A stretch of 64,000 nucleotides of DNA, taken from the NCBI RefSeq assembly GCF_014650995.1, contig NZ_BMWA01000001.1, positions 124,001-188,000 of the forward strand, read 5' to 3'. The translations under genes and the position numbers were made by a program. How positions within the stretch are numbered: position 1 is the stretch's first letter; every line of letters starts with the position of its first letter. This stretch comes from Streptomyces viridiviolaceus (GTDB taxonomy: Bacteria; Actinomycetota; Actinomycetes; Streptomycetales; Streptomycetaceae). Below the pieces are notes generated by a model. It saw only the letters and a list, made by a program, of their open reading frames with translations, was not told the DNA's origin and searched no databases. Of the stretch, positions 18,900 to 27,336 are shown one piece after another.

Positions 18900-19013
18900 C
18901 TGAACGCCATCGCCGACGGCTCACTGCCGTCGTACGACATCTCCGGGTACGACGTCTCCGGGTACGACGGCCTGCCCTTCGCCGAGCAGGGCACATGCGG
19001 TCCGGGCTTCTGA
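18900..19013 (+). pseudogene. Orphan 3' coding remnant with an SGYD repeat
   Basis: A 37-codon frame ends in TGA and has strong coding-like composition. It reads through a tandem SYDISGYDVSGYDGLPF motif but has an in-frame stop at 18888 and no ATG, GTG or TTG start. It may be the tail of a lost gene, or a short peptide using a non-standard start. I cannot name its family. Confidence 0.3.
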
Positions 19014-19038
19014 CCGCCGGCGCACCCACGATCCGGCC

Positions 19039-21285
19039 TCACCTGCCTGGACGGTACCTCCGCTCGATGTGACCCTCGAGGTCGTCCTCATAGAAGTAGA
19101 CCGGCCGCAGGTCCCCCTTGGCATAGCGTTCGGCCTGGTCGTCGAAGTGCGGGGAATCGGGGTGTCCGCTGGCGCCGCCCGCCGTCACCGCCCAGGCACG
19201 CAGTCGCGGCCCGAACTCCACCACCGCGACGAAGCTGTTGCCGCTGGTGCCGTAGTAGCGCTTCGTTCCCGGGTACGCCCTCGCTCCGAACGAGGCGAGG
19301 GAGCCCCAGCGCGACGAGGGGAAGGGCACCGGGATGCTCGGCTCGGCGTCGCTGAACCGCTGGACGATCGCTCCGTCGTTGCGCTGGTAGCGGTTGATGT
19401 CGCCCCACGGCACCTTCCAGCTGCCGAAGTCCCGTGCCAGTCGGCGTGTCGCGGTCTCGAGCGCGTCGAGTCGCTGCGCGTCACTGGCGCGGTCGGCCAT
19501 GTAGTCCCACACCGACATTCCCGCGGCCGCCGCCGCCTGGGACGTGAGCGCCCACAGGTCCTCACCCCAGAACACGGCCACCGAGGTCGCGGTCGACTCC
19601 GCGGCCCACCGGTGGTCCCAGTCACGCAGCAGACCGACAGGGCCGGCCAGCGCCGCCTTCCGTCCGTCGCCCCCGGGCAGTCGGTTCCACGCTGCGACGA
19701 GCCCGGGGACCAGCCGCGCGAAGGCCGTCAGGTACGGATCGAACGCGGCCTCGATCAATGTCTGCGGGGTGAAGTCGTCGCGTGCGGACAGCACCCGCTC
19801 CGCCTGTGGCCCGCGCGGGTTCTCGCCGACCCGGTCGAAGTACCGCGGGTAGTCGGCCGCCTGGGGACTGTCCGCGCCGGCGGCGGTCCACGGCCAGTTG
19901 TTCACGTTGAAGACCCAGCCGTTCTTCGGGTTCACGACGTGCGGCATGCTGTCCAGGCTGTGCAGCCCCTGCCAGTCGGTCGCCGGATCACTGCCGTCGA
20001 CGGGCCTGCGGTAGTCGAAGCGATCGTCTCTGACCGGCATGAACTGCGGCATGAGGAAGGCGATCTCACCCTTCGAGTCCGCGAAGAGCGTGTTGTTCGA
20101 GCTGTTCGCCTTCAGGCCCGCCACCCGGAGATAGTCCGCGTAGCTCCCCGTCGTGGTGCGCAGGAAGCTCTGCTTCAGCGCCTCGACCGGCTTGTTCATC
20201 AGCGCACACGCGATCCACTTACCGTCCGCCTCGCGCACGATGGGGCCGTGATGGGTGGCGAACGTGGTGAAGCTGCGTTCGTCCAGTCCGCCGTCCTCGG
20301 TACGGAAGGACAACGTGATCGTCGTCGTCGTGACGGGGCGCAGTCCGTCGCCGTAGCGGTAGTAGCGGGTTCCGTCGGCCCCGGTCACGATCGTCTCGGC
20401 GAACTCGTCGATGTTGTCGACGCCGGCCGTGGTGTGCATCCACCCCGTGTGCGCGTTGAAGCCCTGGTAGATGAAGAACTGGCCCCAGGTGGCGGCACCG
20501 TAGACGTTGAGCCCCTCGCGGCTCGTCACGTGCTGTTCCGAGCGGAAGAAGAAGCTGGTGTGCGGGTTGATCAGGAGCAACGCGTGGCCGTCACGCGTGT
20601 GGCTCGGCGCGATCGCGAAACCGTTCGACCCGGTGGGTTCGCGCAGCACCAGCCCGCGTTCCTCGTCGGTCATCGGCACGTTCCGCTGGTCGTAGAAGGC
20701 TTCGAGCTGGGTGAGCAGCACCGACTCGATGTCGCCGCCGATGCTGCCCTCCGAGAAGCTCAGCGGCATCCACGGCTCGAACCGGTCGAGCACGCGCGGA
20801 CGCACCTCGGGGTGTGTCGCGAGGTAGTAGTTGAGCCCGTCCGCCCAGGCCTGCATCAAGGTGCGCAGCCACGCGGGAGACTTCGCGTGGTCCGTCTTCA
20901 GCGCCTCCGGGTCGAGGAACAGCCGCTGGCGCAGGTCCTGCCAGATGGCGCTCTCCCCCTCGGCCTCGGCGAGGCGGCCAAGGGCGACGAGGTAGTTCCG
21001 CTCGATCCGGTTGAAGTCGTCCTCCGCCTGCGCGTACATCATTCCGAACACCGCGTCGGCATCGGTCTCGCCCACGATGTGCGGAATGCCCCAGTGGTCC
21101 CGGGTGATCGTCACGCGGGCGGCGTGTCTGCGCCAGCGGGCCTTCTCGGGCAGCGTCTGCTCCGGTGCCGCGAACGCGACCGCGGACGGCGCTCCCGCCG
21201 CGGTCGCGGCCAGTCCGGCTGCCGTGCCCAGCACCCGCCGCCGGCTCAGTCCCGCCTTGCGTACCTGACCCACGAGCTGCCCCAC
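19039..21285 (-). CDS. Penicillin-acylase-family N-terminal nucleophile hydrolase, Tat-exported
   Basis: This is a 748-residue Ntn amidase of the penicillin G acylase/AHL acylase (PvdQ) type, made as a precursor and self-cleaved. A twin-arginine signal (SRRRVLGTAAGLAATAAGAPSAVAFA) lies at residues 14-39. The autocleavage and nucleophile site is GSNGFAIAPSHT with Ser220, so alpha and beta chains would be about 180 and 529 residues. Possible substrates are acyl-homoserine lactones, lipopeptides or beta-lactams. It stands alone between the cryptic cluster and unrelated genes. GTG 21285 puts the Tat motif at a normal position; GTG 21273 is also possible. Confidence 0.85.
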   Translation of the reverse strand: MGQLVGQVRKAGLSRRRVLGTAAGLAATAAGAPSAVAFAAPEQTLPEKARWRRHAARVTITRDHWGIPHIVGETDADAVFGMMYAQAEDDFNRIERNYLVALGRLAEAEGESAIWQDLRQRLFLDPEALKTDHAKSPAWLRTLMQAWADGLNYYLATHPEVRPRVLDRFEPWMPLSFSEGSIGGDIESVLLTQLEAFYDQRNVPMTDEERGLVLREPTGSNGFAIAPSHTRDGHALLLINPHTSFFFRSEQHVTSREGLNVYGAATWGQFFIYQGFNAHTGWMHTTAGVDNIDEFAETIVTGADGTRYYRYGDGLRPVTTTTITLSFRTEDGGLDERSFTTFATHHGPIVREADGKWIACALMNKPVEALKQSFLRTTTGSYADYLRVAGLKANSSNNTLFADSKGEIAFLMPQFMPVRDDRFDYRRPVDGSDPATDWQGLHSLDSMPHVVNPKNGWVFNVNNWPWTAAGADSPQAADYPRYFDRVGENPRGPQAERVLSARDDFTPQTLIEAAFDPYLTAFARLVPGLVAAWNRLPGGDGRKAALAGPVGLLRDWDHRWAAESTATSVAVFWGEDLWALTSQAAAAAGMSVWDYMADRASDAQRLDALETATRRLARDFGSWKVPWGDINRYQRNDGAIVQRFSDAEPSIPVPFPSSRWGSLASFGARAYPGTKRYYGTSGNSFVAVVEFGPRLRAWAVTAGGASGHPDSPHFDDQAERYAKGDLRPVYFYEDDLEGHIERRYRPGR

Positions 21286-21744
21286 CTTCCATCCGGAGAT
21301 CAACGGATCGTGCAGTTCACACGCTCGGGAGGAGGGCGGGCCACGCTCGGGGACCACTACGCCTTCGGCCGTCGGCGCGCACACGCGTCACATCACCGCG
21401 GCGCCGCCCCTCCACTGCGGACAGTCGCACCGGTGGACCGCAGCCCGCCCACCGCAACGGCAGCAACCACACGGGAAGCAACCGCCACAGCAGGTGACAC
21501 AGATCTCCGGTGATCACTCACATCGGCAGTCTTATCCGCCACACGGCCCACTGACAAGACCTCGATCGACGGTGAACGGAACGCCGTCCCGCATCGCCCG
21601 GGGTTCAACTCCCGCACGTTTCCCGGTCGTTGCGGGGCGGCGACCGGCGGCGAACGCGGACACCTGTGGGGTGTCGTCCGCGGGGGTCCGGGGTGAGTGT
21701 TTCCCATGCGGCGCGCGAGGCTCCCCGGTGGCAGGATCGGTGTT
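21286..21744. other. Divergent intergenic region, 459 bases
   Basis: This region separates the leftward acylase from the rightward small gene pair. I see no convincing gene in it. It contains GGTTCAACTCCC at about 21601, which resembles a tRNA T-loop, but there is no tRNA body around it. Promoters for both flanking genes are presumably here, though I cannot fix -10/-35 boxes. Confidence 0.6.
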
Positions 21745-22044
21745 ATGAACACCGAGACGGACTGGGCGTACCGGGTGTTCGAGCCGCACGGCTCCGAGGG
21801 CTGGCGCCCGTACGGCAGGGACCCCGAGCGGTGGCAGGGCGCGATCACCGCCCCCGACTCGCCCGAGGGCGCCAAGTACGCCATCAGCCGCATCATCGGC
21901 GATCTGATGACCGAGTGGGAGGGGATCGGTCTCCATCACGCGATGCACGTGCGGGTCTTCCTCTGGCACGACGAGGCAGGTGACATGAACGAGGCGGACT
22001 TCATCGTGGAGGTCCGGCCCCGGTCGGACATCGACGCGGCATGA
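21745..22044 (+). CDS. Hypothetical small protein, first of a tandem paralogue pair
   Basis: This is a 99-residue soluble acidic protein of unknown function. It begins MNTETDWAYRVFEPHGSEGW and ends with a FIVEVRPRSD strand. Spacing of hydrophobic residues suggests a small alpha/beta fold (helix IIGDLMTEWEGIG, strands MHVRVFLWHDE and DFIVEVRP). The next gene encodes a clear paralogue 42 bases downstream, sharing WAYRV-EPHGS-GWRP, a TEW segment and HVRV near the C-terminus. ATG 21745 is supported by the alignment of the two paralogues; the longer upstream start is not. Confidence 0.7.
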   Translation: MNTETDWAYRVFEPHGSEGWRPYGRDPERWQGAITAPDSPEGAKYAISRIIGDLMTEWEGIGLHHAMHVRVFLWHDEAGDMNEADFIVEVRPRSDIDAA

Positions 22045-22086
22045 TCTCCGGCGCGTAGGGCTCCTCACGGTGACAGCATTGGTGCC

Positions 22087-22380
22087 ATGGGCACCGAGAG
22101 GGCGTGGGCGTACCGGGTCGAGGAGCCGCACGGCTCCGCCGGCTGGCGCCCCCTCGGCGGCCGCTCCCCTCGCTGGCGGGGAAGGATCACCACCGACACC
22201 CCCAGGCAGGGCCCCGAGTACGTCGCCGCGCTCGTCCTCACCGACCTGGTGACCGAGTGGAGGGTGAACGGCATCTGCGAGCAGCACGTGCGGGTGATCG
22301 TGTGGGCGGGAGAAGAAGGCACCGGCCCCGAGGACAGCGTCTTCACGGTGGAGATCCAGCCCCACGTCGGCACAGAGTGA
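22087..22380 (+). CDS. Hypothetical small protein, second paralogue
   Basis: This 97-residue paralogue of the preceding gene begins MGTERAWAYRVEEPHGSAGW and contains VLTDLVTEWRVNGI and EQHVRVIVWAGEE, in the same order as its neighbour. Identity is concentrated at the N-terminus and in the central helix. The two genes probably form an operon produced by a local duplication. No domain name can be given. The following 326 bases carry a tandem repeat rather than a gene. Confidence 0.7.
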   Translation: MGTERAWAYRVEEPHGSAGWRPLGGRSPRWRGRITTDTPRQGPEYVAALVLTDLVTEWRVNGICEQHVRVIVWAGEEGTGPEDSVFTVEIQPHVGTE

Positions 22381-22429
22381 CCGATGGTGACCGGATCCGC
22401 GTCGAGCAGGGTTACCGGCGACGATCCGA

Positions 22430-22577
22430 CCTCGGCAGGGCCGTGCAGGCTGCCGCTCCCGGGTCGGCACACACCGGGACGCCTCGGCGGGGCCGTGGCA
22501 GGCTGCCGCTCCGGGTCGGCACCCGCCGGGACGCCTCGGCGGGGCCGCGGCAGGCTACCGCTCCGGGTTCGGGACGA
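22430..22577. repeat. 52-bp tandem repeat, about 2.8 copies, non-coding
   Basis: Units start at CCTCGGC at 22430, 22482 and 22534. Each contains GCAGGCTGCCGCTCC (third copy GCAGGCTACCGCTCC) and, in the first two, CGGGACG before the next unit. Copies differ by a few substitutions and one indel. The repeat fills most of the gap between the small paralogue and the convergent MFS gene (22381-22706), where I see no gene. Confidence 0.85.
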
Positions 22578-22706
22578 CGGTGCGGCAGTCGGCCACCACC
22601 GTGACGCCGGTGCGCAGGTCGGCACCGGCCGCGACACCGACAAGCCGGTCGGGACGCGCCGAAACCCTGGTATGGACACTGGAACCCTGGTACGGGAACT
22701 CATTCC

Positions 22707-23939
22707 TCAGTGACGACGCGGCAGCAGCCCGACCGCGGCCAGCGGCACGGCCGCCAGGACGAGCCACGGCACGGCGGGCGGCAGGCCGCTGTCCAGCAGG
22801 GACCCGGTCACCGAGCTGCCGAGCAGCACGATGAGCCCGGAGACGGAGGACAGCGCCCCCGTGTACAGGCCCAGCCGACCGTTCTCGGCGAGGTCGGGGA
22901 CCCAGGCGCGGGCGACGGGCGCGACGAGCATCTGGCCGAGGGTGAGCAGGACGACGAACCCGGCGGCGGGCACCAGCCCGGCACCCCCCGTCCACCCGGC
23001 GGGCCGGGCGAGCGCGACGAGGCCGAACCCGGCCCCGATCAGCACCAGCCCGGCCACCATCGACCGGCGTGGCGCAAGCCGCTCCCCCGCCCACCGGGTG
23101 ACGGGCAACTGCGCCGTCACCACCAGCAGCGAGGACAGCGCGAACAGCCAGGCCAGCGGCGCCTGCGACCCGGCGGCCCGCTCCACCTCGGCGGGCAGGG
23201 CGAGGTAGAGCTGGTTGTAGGCGAGCAGGTAGGCGCCGTACGCACAGCACAGCGCGAGGAACCGGCGGTTGCGCAGCAGCATCCGTGCCCCGCCCTTGAC
23301 GCGGGTGCGGGGCCGCCCGGGGATGTGCTGGGGCAGCAGCCACGCGTGCCCGGCGAGGACGAGCACGAAGACCCCGGCCCCCGCCAGACACGCGGTACGG
23401 AAGTCCACCGCCAGCAGCAGCGCGCCCAGCAACGGCCCGACGAACGCCCCGGCCTGTCCGGCGACGGTGAACAACGCCAGGACCCGCGTCCGGGGCCCAC
23501 CGCCGGCCTCCTCCCGGGCCACGGCCTGCCGGGCGACCTCCGACTCGACGGCCGGCGAGAACAGCGCGGCGGCGAACCCGATGAGCAGCACGGCACCGAT
23601 CACCGCCCAGGTCCGCTCGGCGTACCCGAGCCACACGAAACCGGCGATGCGCAGCACGCATCCGGCGAGCACCACGGGCCGGACGCCGTACCGGTCGGCC
23701 AGCGCCCCGCCGACCACGAACAGTCCCTGCTGGCTGAAGGTGCGCAGCCCGAGCACGAACCCGACCAGCCAGCCGGCCATGCCCATGCCCTGCCCGAGGT
23801 GTTCGGACAGGAAGGGCAGGACGGCGAAGAACCCGATGTTGAAGGCGAGCTGGGTGAGGACGAGCAGCCGCAGCAGCGGGGAGAGCGACCTGCGCCCGGC
23901 CCCCTTGACGAGGCGCCCGGGCGAGGGCGGCGCGGTCAT
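22707..23939 (-). CDS. MFS exporter-type transporter
   Basis: This is a 410-residue major facilitator protein with about 12 transmembrane segments. The loop 2-3 motif is GGALADRYGVRPVV, and ESEVARQAV follows helix 5, as in drug/metabolite efflux members. The ATG overlaps the permease stop (ATGA), so it is the third gene of the leftward binding-protein/permease operon. An exporter beside an oligopeptide-type importer resembles opine-metallophore loci, where one exports the free chelator and the other imports the metal complex. No metallophore synthesis gene is in the window, so substrate remains open. Confidence 0.82.
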   Translation of the reverse strand: MTAPPSPGRLVKGAGRRSLSPLLRLLVLTQLAFNIGFFAVLPFLSEHLGQGMGMAGWLVGFVLGLRTFSQQGLFVVGGALADRYGVRPVVLAGCVLRIAGFVWLGYAERTWAVIGAVLLIGFAAALFSPAVESEVARQAVAREEAGGGPRTRVLALFTVAGQAGAFVGPLLGALLLAVDFRTACLAGAGVFVLVLAGHAWLLPQHIPGRPRTRVKGGARMLLRNRRFLALCCAYGAYLLAYNQLYLALPAEVERAAGSQAPLAWLFALSSLLVVTAQLPVTRWAGERLAPRRSMVAGLVLIGAGFGLVALARPAGWTGGAGLVPAAGFVVLLTLGQMLVAPVARAWVPDLAENGRLGLYTGALSSVSGLIVLLGSSVTGSLLDSGLPPAVPWLVLAAVPLAAVGLLPRRH

Positions 23940-25723
23940 CGGGAGGCCACCGGCTCCCGCTCCTCGGCGGGCTCCTCCTGCACGACGGCCGGGACACGCA
24001 CACGCCGGCGGGGCCGGCGCAGCCCGCCCGCCGCGGTGACGGCCAGCGCGCCGAGCAGGGCGAGGACGGCGGCGGGGGCGAGGACGGCCCAGGGGGCCCG
24101 TTCGGCGTAGGGCTGGTTCTCGGCGAGCAGCAGGCCCCACTCGGGGAACGGCGGCTGGGCGCCCAGGCCCAGGAAGCCGAGCGAGGCGAGCGCGAGGGCG
24201 ACGCCGGGCAGGCGCAGCAGGGCGTGCCGGACGACCGGCGGCAGCACGGCGGGCAGCAGTTCCCGGCGGAGCAGGTACCAACGGCCCGCTCCCAGCCCGC
24301 GGGTGGCCGTCACGTGGAGGGTGGCGCGTTCCTGCCGCAGCAGCGCCGAGGTGTGCGCGGCGAGCGGCGCCCAGGCGACGGCGGCCACCGCGACCGCGGG
24401 GGTGACCGCGCCGCTGCCCGCGACGGCGGTGACGAGGAGGGCGGCGAGTACGGGCGGCACGGCGTTGACGGTGTCGACGAGCGGCCCGGACACCCGGGGT
24501 ACGAGACCCAGCAGCACACCCGTGAGGAGCGCGGCGGCGCTGATGCCGAGGGCGAGCAGCAGGGTGTCGAGGGCGCCGTGGGCGACGCGGGCGAGCAGGT
24601 CGCGGCCGAGGGCGTCGGTGCCGAAGGGATGGTCGAGGGAGGGCGCGTGGAGCCGGTCGCCGGTGTGCACGGCGAGCGGGTCGCGGGGCAGCCCGAGCGC
24701 GACGACGGCGAGCAGGACGGCGCCGAGGAGGAGGGGCTGGAGGCCGCGGGCGGGCGGGGTGGGCCGGTGCAGCGAGGACAGGGCGCCGTCGCGCTGGACC
24801 GGTCCGGTCAGGAGGCGGGCGGCGAGGCGGGTGGCGCCGGTCGCCAGGGCGGCGAGCAGGACGAGAGCGAGGGTGCCGGTCTGGAGGACGGGCAGGTCCT
24901 GGGCGAGGGCGGCCTGGAGGGTGGTGCGGCCGAGGCCGGGGATGTCGAAGATCTGCTCGACGGCGACGGCCCCGCCGGTGAGGCCGACGACGAACAGCCC
25001 GAGGTTGGGCAGCAGGGCGGGCACGCAGCGCCGCAGCGCCTGGCGGGCGATGCGGCGCCCGGTCAGTCCTCGGGCGGCGGCGGCCAGCGCCCAGGGTTCA
25101 CCGAAGGCGCCGGGCAGCAGGTCGTCGAGCAGCCGCCCGAGCACGGCCCCGGCGGGCAGCCCGAGGGCGAGTGCGGGCAGCACCGTCCACTGGGGCCCGT
25201 ACCAGCCGAGCGCGGGCAGCCAGCCGAGCTGGACGCCGACGACGGTGGCGAGCACGGAGGCGACGAGGAACTCGGGCAGCGCGGCGACGACGGCGGAGCC
25301 GGTGCCGCCGCGCCTGGCCGGGTCGAGACGCCGCCGCGCGCCGAGCCGGAGCGTGCGGGCACACACGAGCCCGGCGGTGACGGCGGCGACGACGAGCGCC
25401 ACGGCCATCAGCAGCAGGGAGGCCCCCAGCGCCTGGAGGACGTCGGGCATGACGTCGGAGCCGGAGATCCACGACTGCCCGGCGTCACCGCGGACGAGCC
25501 CGCCCACCCACCGCGTGAGCAGGTGCAGCGGCCCGTCGTCGAGACCGAGTTGCTCACGGATGTCGGCGAGCACGTCGGGCGACGGATCCCGCTCCGCCGA
25601 CCGGGCCTTGAGGACGGTCGACGCGGGGTCGGTCCGGGTCAGCCAGGGCAACAGGCCGATCCCGCACACCAGCCCGGCCGCGAGGACGACCCGCCACACG
25701 ACGGTGGCCGCCTGCTGCCGCAT
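23936..25723 (-). CDS. Fused DppB-DppC-type ABC permease, single polypeptide
   Basis: The 595-residue protein contains two binding-protein-dependent permease domains in one chain. Residues 1-300 are DppB-like (QLGLDDGPLHLLTRWVGGL, then the EAA-like region with IFDIPGLGRTTLQAAL). Residues about 330-570 are DppC-like (HPFGTDALGRDLLARVAHG, then the EAA-like stretch ATRGLGAGRWYLLRRELLPA and LGFLGLGAQPPFPEWG). These are normally two proteins. It lies 3 bases after the binding lipoprotein gene. No ATP-binding subunit is encoded nearby, so it must borrow one from elsewhere or the operon is incomplete. Confidence 0.88.
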   Translation of the reverse strand: MRQQAATVVWRVVLAAGLVCGIGLLPWLTRTDPASTVLKARSAERDPSPDVLADIREQLGLDDGPLHLLTRWVGGLVRGDAGQSWISGSDVMPDVLQALGASLLLMAVALVVAAVTAGLVCARTLRLGARRRLDPARRGGTGSAVVAALPEFLVASVLATVVGVQLGWLPALGWYGPQWTVLPALALGLPAGAVLGRLLDDLLPGAFGEPWALAAAARGLTGRRIARQALRRCVPALLPNLGLFVVGLTGGAVAVEQIFDIPGLGRTTLQAALAQDLPVLQTGTLALVLLAALATGATRLAARLLTGPVQRDGALSSLHRPTPPARGLQPLLLGAVLLAVVALGLPRDPLAVHTGDRLHAPSLDHPFGTDALGRDLLARVAHGALDTLLLALGISAAALLTGVLLGLVPRVSGPLVDTVNAVPPVLAALLVTAVAGSGAVTPAVAVAAVAWAPLAAHTSALLRQERATLHVTATRGLGAGRWYLLRRELLPAVLPPVVRHALLRLPGVALALASLGFLGLGAQPPFPEWGLLLAENQPYAERAPWAVLAPAAVLALLGALAVTAAGGLRRPRRRVRVPAVVQEEPAEEREPVASR

Positions 25724-25726
25724 GGA

Positions 25727-27232
25727 TCAGCGCCGCGTGCCGGTGCCGACGAGGGTGCGCTCGTACGGGTCGAGGATCACGCCCTTCACCGAGGTGCCGA
25801 CGCCGGTGATGATGCGCTGGTGCACCAGCGGCACGACCGCGTCACTGCCGAGGACGCGGGCCTCGGCGGCCATGGCGGCGTCCTGCCGCTCGTCGCCGTC
25901 GGCGATCCCGGCGGCCCGGGCGACGGCGCGGTCGACGTCCTTGTCGCAGAGCTGGGCGATGTTGTAGCCGCCGTCGCAGGTGTAGTCACTGGCAAGGATG
26001 GCGACGGGGTCGCCGGTGTCGAGAAGGGTGTTGCGGGCGAGCACGAACGCGTCGAACTTGCCCTCCAGCGCGTCGCTCTCCAGCCGCGAGTACTCGCGGA
26101 CGGTGAGCTTCACCGTGAACCCGGCCTTCTCCAGCTGCTGCTCGACGACCTGGGCCACCTCGGGCAGCTCGGGCCGGTTGTCGTAGGTGGCGAGGGTGAT
26201 GGTCTCACCGTCGGGCTTGCCGGCCGCCGCGCGCCCGACGGGCTCGGTCCGCTTGTCCTCGGCCCAGGTGACGGCGGGCCCGTAGATGCCGGCGCCGGGG
26301 TCGGCGTACCCCTCGTAGACGTCCTTGGCCAGGACGGAGGTGTCGACGGCGGCACGGGCGGCGGCCCGCAGCCCGGCGTCCTCGAACGTCCCCTGGGAGG
26401 CGTTGAGCAGCAGGCTGGTGGTCCGGGTGGTGGCGGTGTCCCGCCGCGTCTCCTTATCCAGCGTCGCCGCCTGGGCGACGGGAACGGCCTCGGTGATGTC
26501 GAACTCGCCGGTCCGCAGGGCGTTGGCGCGGGCCGTGCCGTCGGCGATGAAGCGGGCGTCGACGCCGGAGGCCTGGGCGCGTCCGCCCCAGTACTCGTCG
26601 AACCGGTCGAGGGTGGCGGACGTGTCCCCGTTCACCTTGGTGATCTCGAAGGGCCCGGTGGCGGTGCCGACGGGATCGACCTTGCCGCTCTTCCCGTACG
26701 CCTTGGCCGACAGTACGGCGAGGCTGGGGCTGGACAGCCGCAGGGGAAGCACCGGGTCGGGCTCGGCGGTGGTGACGCGCAGGGTCCGGTCGCCGTCGGC
26801 CTCGGCGGTGAGGCTCACGCCGGAGAGGGCGGCGGGCGCGGGCTCGGCCTTGGTGGCGTGGGTGAGGGAGTCGGCCACGGCGGCCGGGGTGACGTCGGTG
26901 CCGTCCTGGAAGGTGGCGTCGCGCAGGGTGAACTCCCACGCCTTGTCTCCGTCCCTGCGCCAGGACTCGGCGAGCGCGGGAGCGGCGGAGCCGTTGGCGT
27001 CGAGCACGGTGAGGCCCTCGGTGACGCCGAGCCGGCTGAGCAGGGTGGCGTCGGCGCCGTAGGGCGACAGGTTCTCGGCGGGCGGGAAGGCGAGCCCGAC
27101 GCGGAGGCGGGAGCCGTCACCGTCCTCGGCGCCGGACCCGGAGTCGCCGCCACCACCCGAGGCGAAGCAGCTGGATATCAGCGGCAGGAGCAGGAGCGGG
27201 GCGAGCAGCCGGGAGCGGCGGTGGGAACGCAT
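25727..27232 (-). CDS. Family 5 extracellular solute-binding lipoprotein
   Basis: This is a 501-residue oligopeptide/nickel/metallophore-type binding protein. A signal sequence ends in the lipobox ISSC with Cys22 as lipidation site, followed by a Gly/Asp/Ser-rich linker. The SBP_bac_5 core shows LAESWRRDGDKAWEFTLRDA, FQDGTDVTPAAVADSL and FEITKVNGD typical of the family. It is the first gene of the leftward operon with the fused permease and the MFS gene. A Zur-like palindrome lies 82 bases upstream of the start, suggesting control by zinc (inference). Ligand could be a metal-chelate, nickel complex or peptide. Confidence 0.88.
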   Translation of the reverse strand: MRSHRRSRLLAPLLLLPLISSCFASGGGGDSGSGAEDGDGSRLRVGLAFPPAENLSPYGADATLLSRLGVTEGLTVLDANGSAAPALAESWRRDGDKAWEFTLRDATFQDGTDVTPAAVADSLTHATKAEPAPAALSGVSLTAEADGDRTLRVTTAEPDPVLPLRLSSPSLAVLSAKAYGKSGKVDPVGTATGPFEITKVNGDTSATLDRFDEYWGGRAQASGVDARFIADGTARANALRTGEFDITEAVPVAQAATLDKETRRDTATTRTTSLLLNASQGTFEDAGLRAAARAAVDTSVLAKDVYEGYADPGAGIYGPAVTWAEDKRTEPVGRAAAGKPDGETITLATYDNRPELPEVAQVVEQQLEKAGFTVKLTVREYSRLESDALEGKFDAFVLARNTLLDTGDPVAILASDYTCDGGYNIAQLCDKDVDRAVARAAGIADGDERQDAAMAAEARVLGSDAVVPLVHQRIITGVGTSVKGVILDPYERTLVGTGTRR

Positions 27233-27313
27233 GGTCCTCGGTTCGGTTCAGGTCGGGGCGGGTCGCAGGCGTGCGTGACGCCGTGGCGTGCAGCTTGGAA
27301 ATCAGACCCTACA

Positions 27314-27328
27314 TGAAAACCATTTCCA
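27314..27328. promoter_or_regulatory. Zur-box-like palindrome upstream of the binding-protein operon
   Basis: TGAAAACCATTTCCA matches 12 of 15 positions of the actinobacterial Zur consensus as I remember it (TGAAAATGATTTTCA). It is extended symmetrically by CA on the left and TG on the right (27312-27330). It sits in the 104-base gap between the GNAT stop and the lipoprotein start. Zn-Zur would repress the operon when zinc is sufficient. A Fur/Nur-type reading is possible but fits less well. Confidence 0.6.
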
Positions 27329-27336
27329 TGATCCGC

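Noticed and set aside
21590..21625. tRNA T-arm-like sequence GGTTCAACTCCC
   Set aside because: The stem pairs only three bases and no acceptor, D-arm or anticodon arm is found around it. It is not a tRNA and only a weak candidate for an attachment-site scar.
22555..22706. Possible minus-strand gene after the MFS gene (segment LVGVAAGADLRTGVTVVADC)
   Set aside because: It has no start codon in a sensible position and overlaps the tandem repeat, so it was not called.
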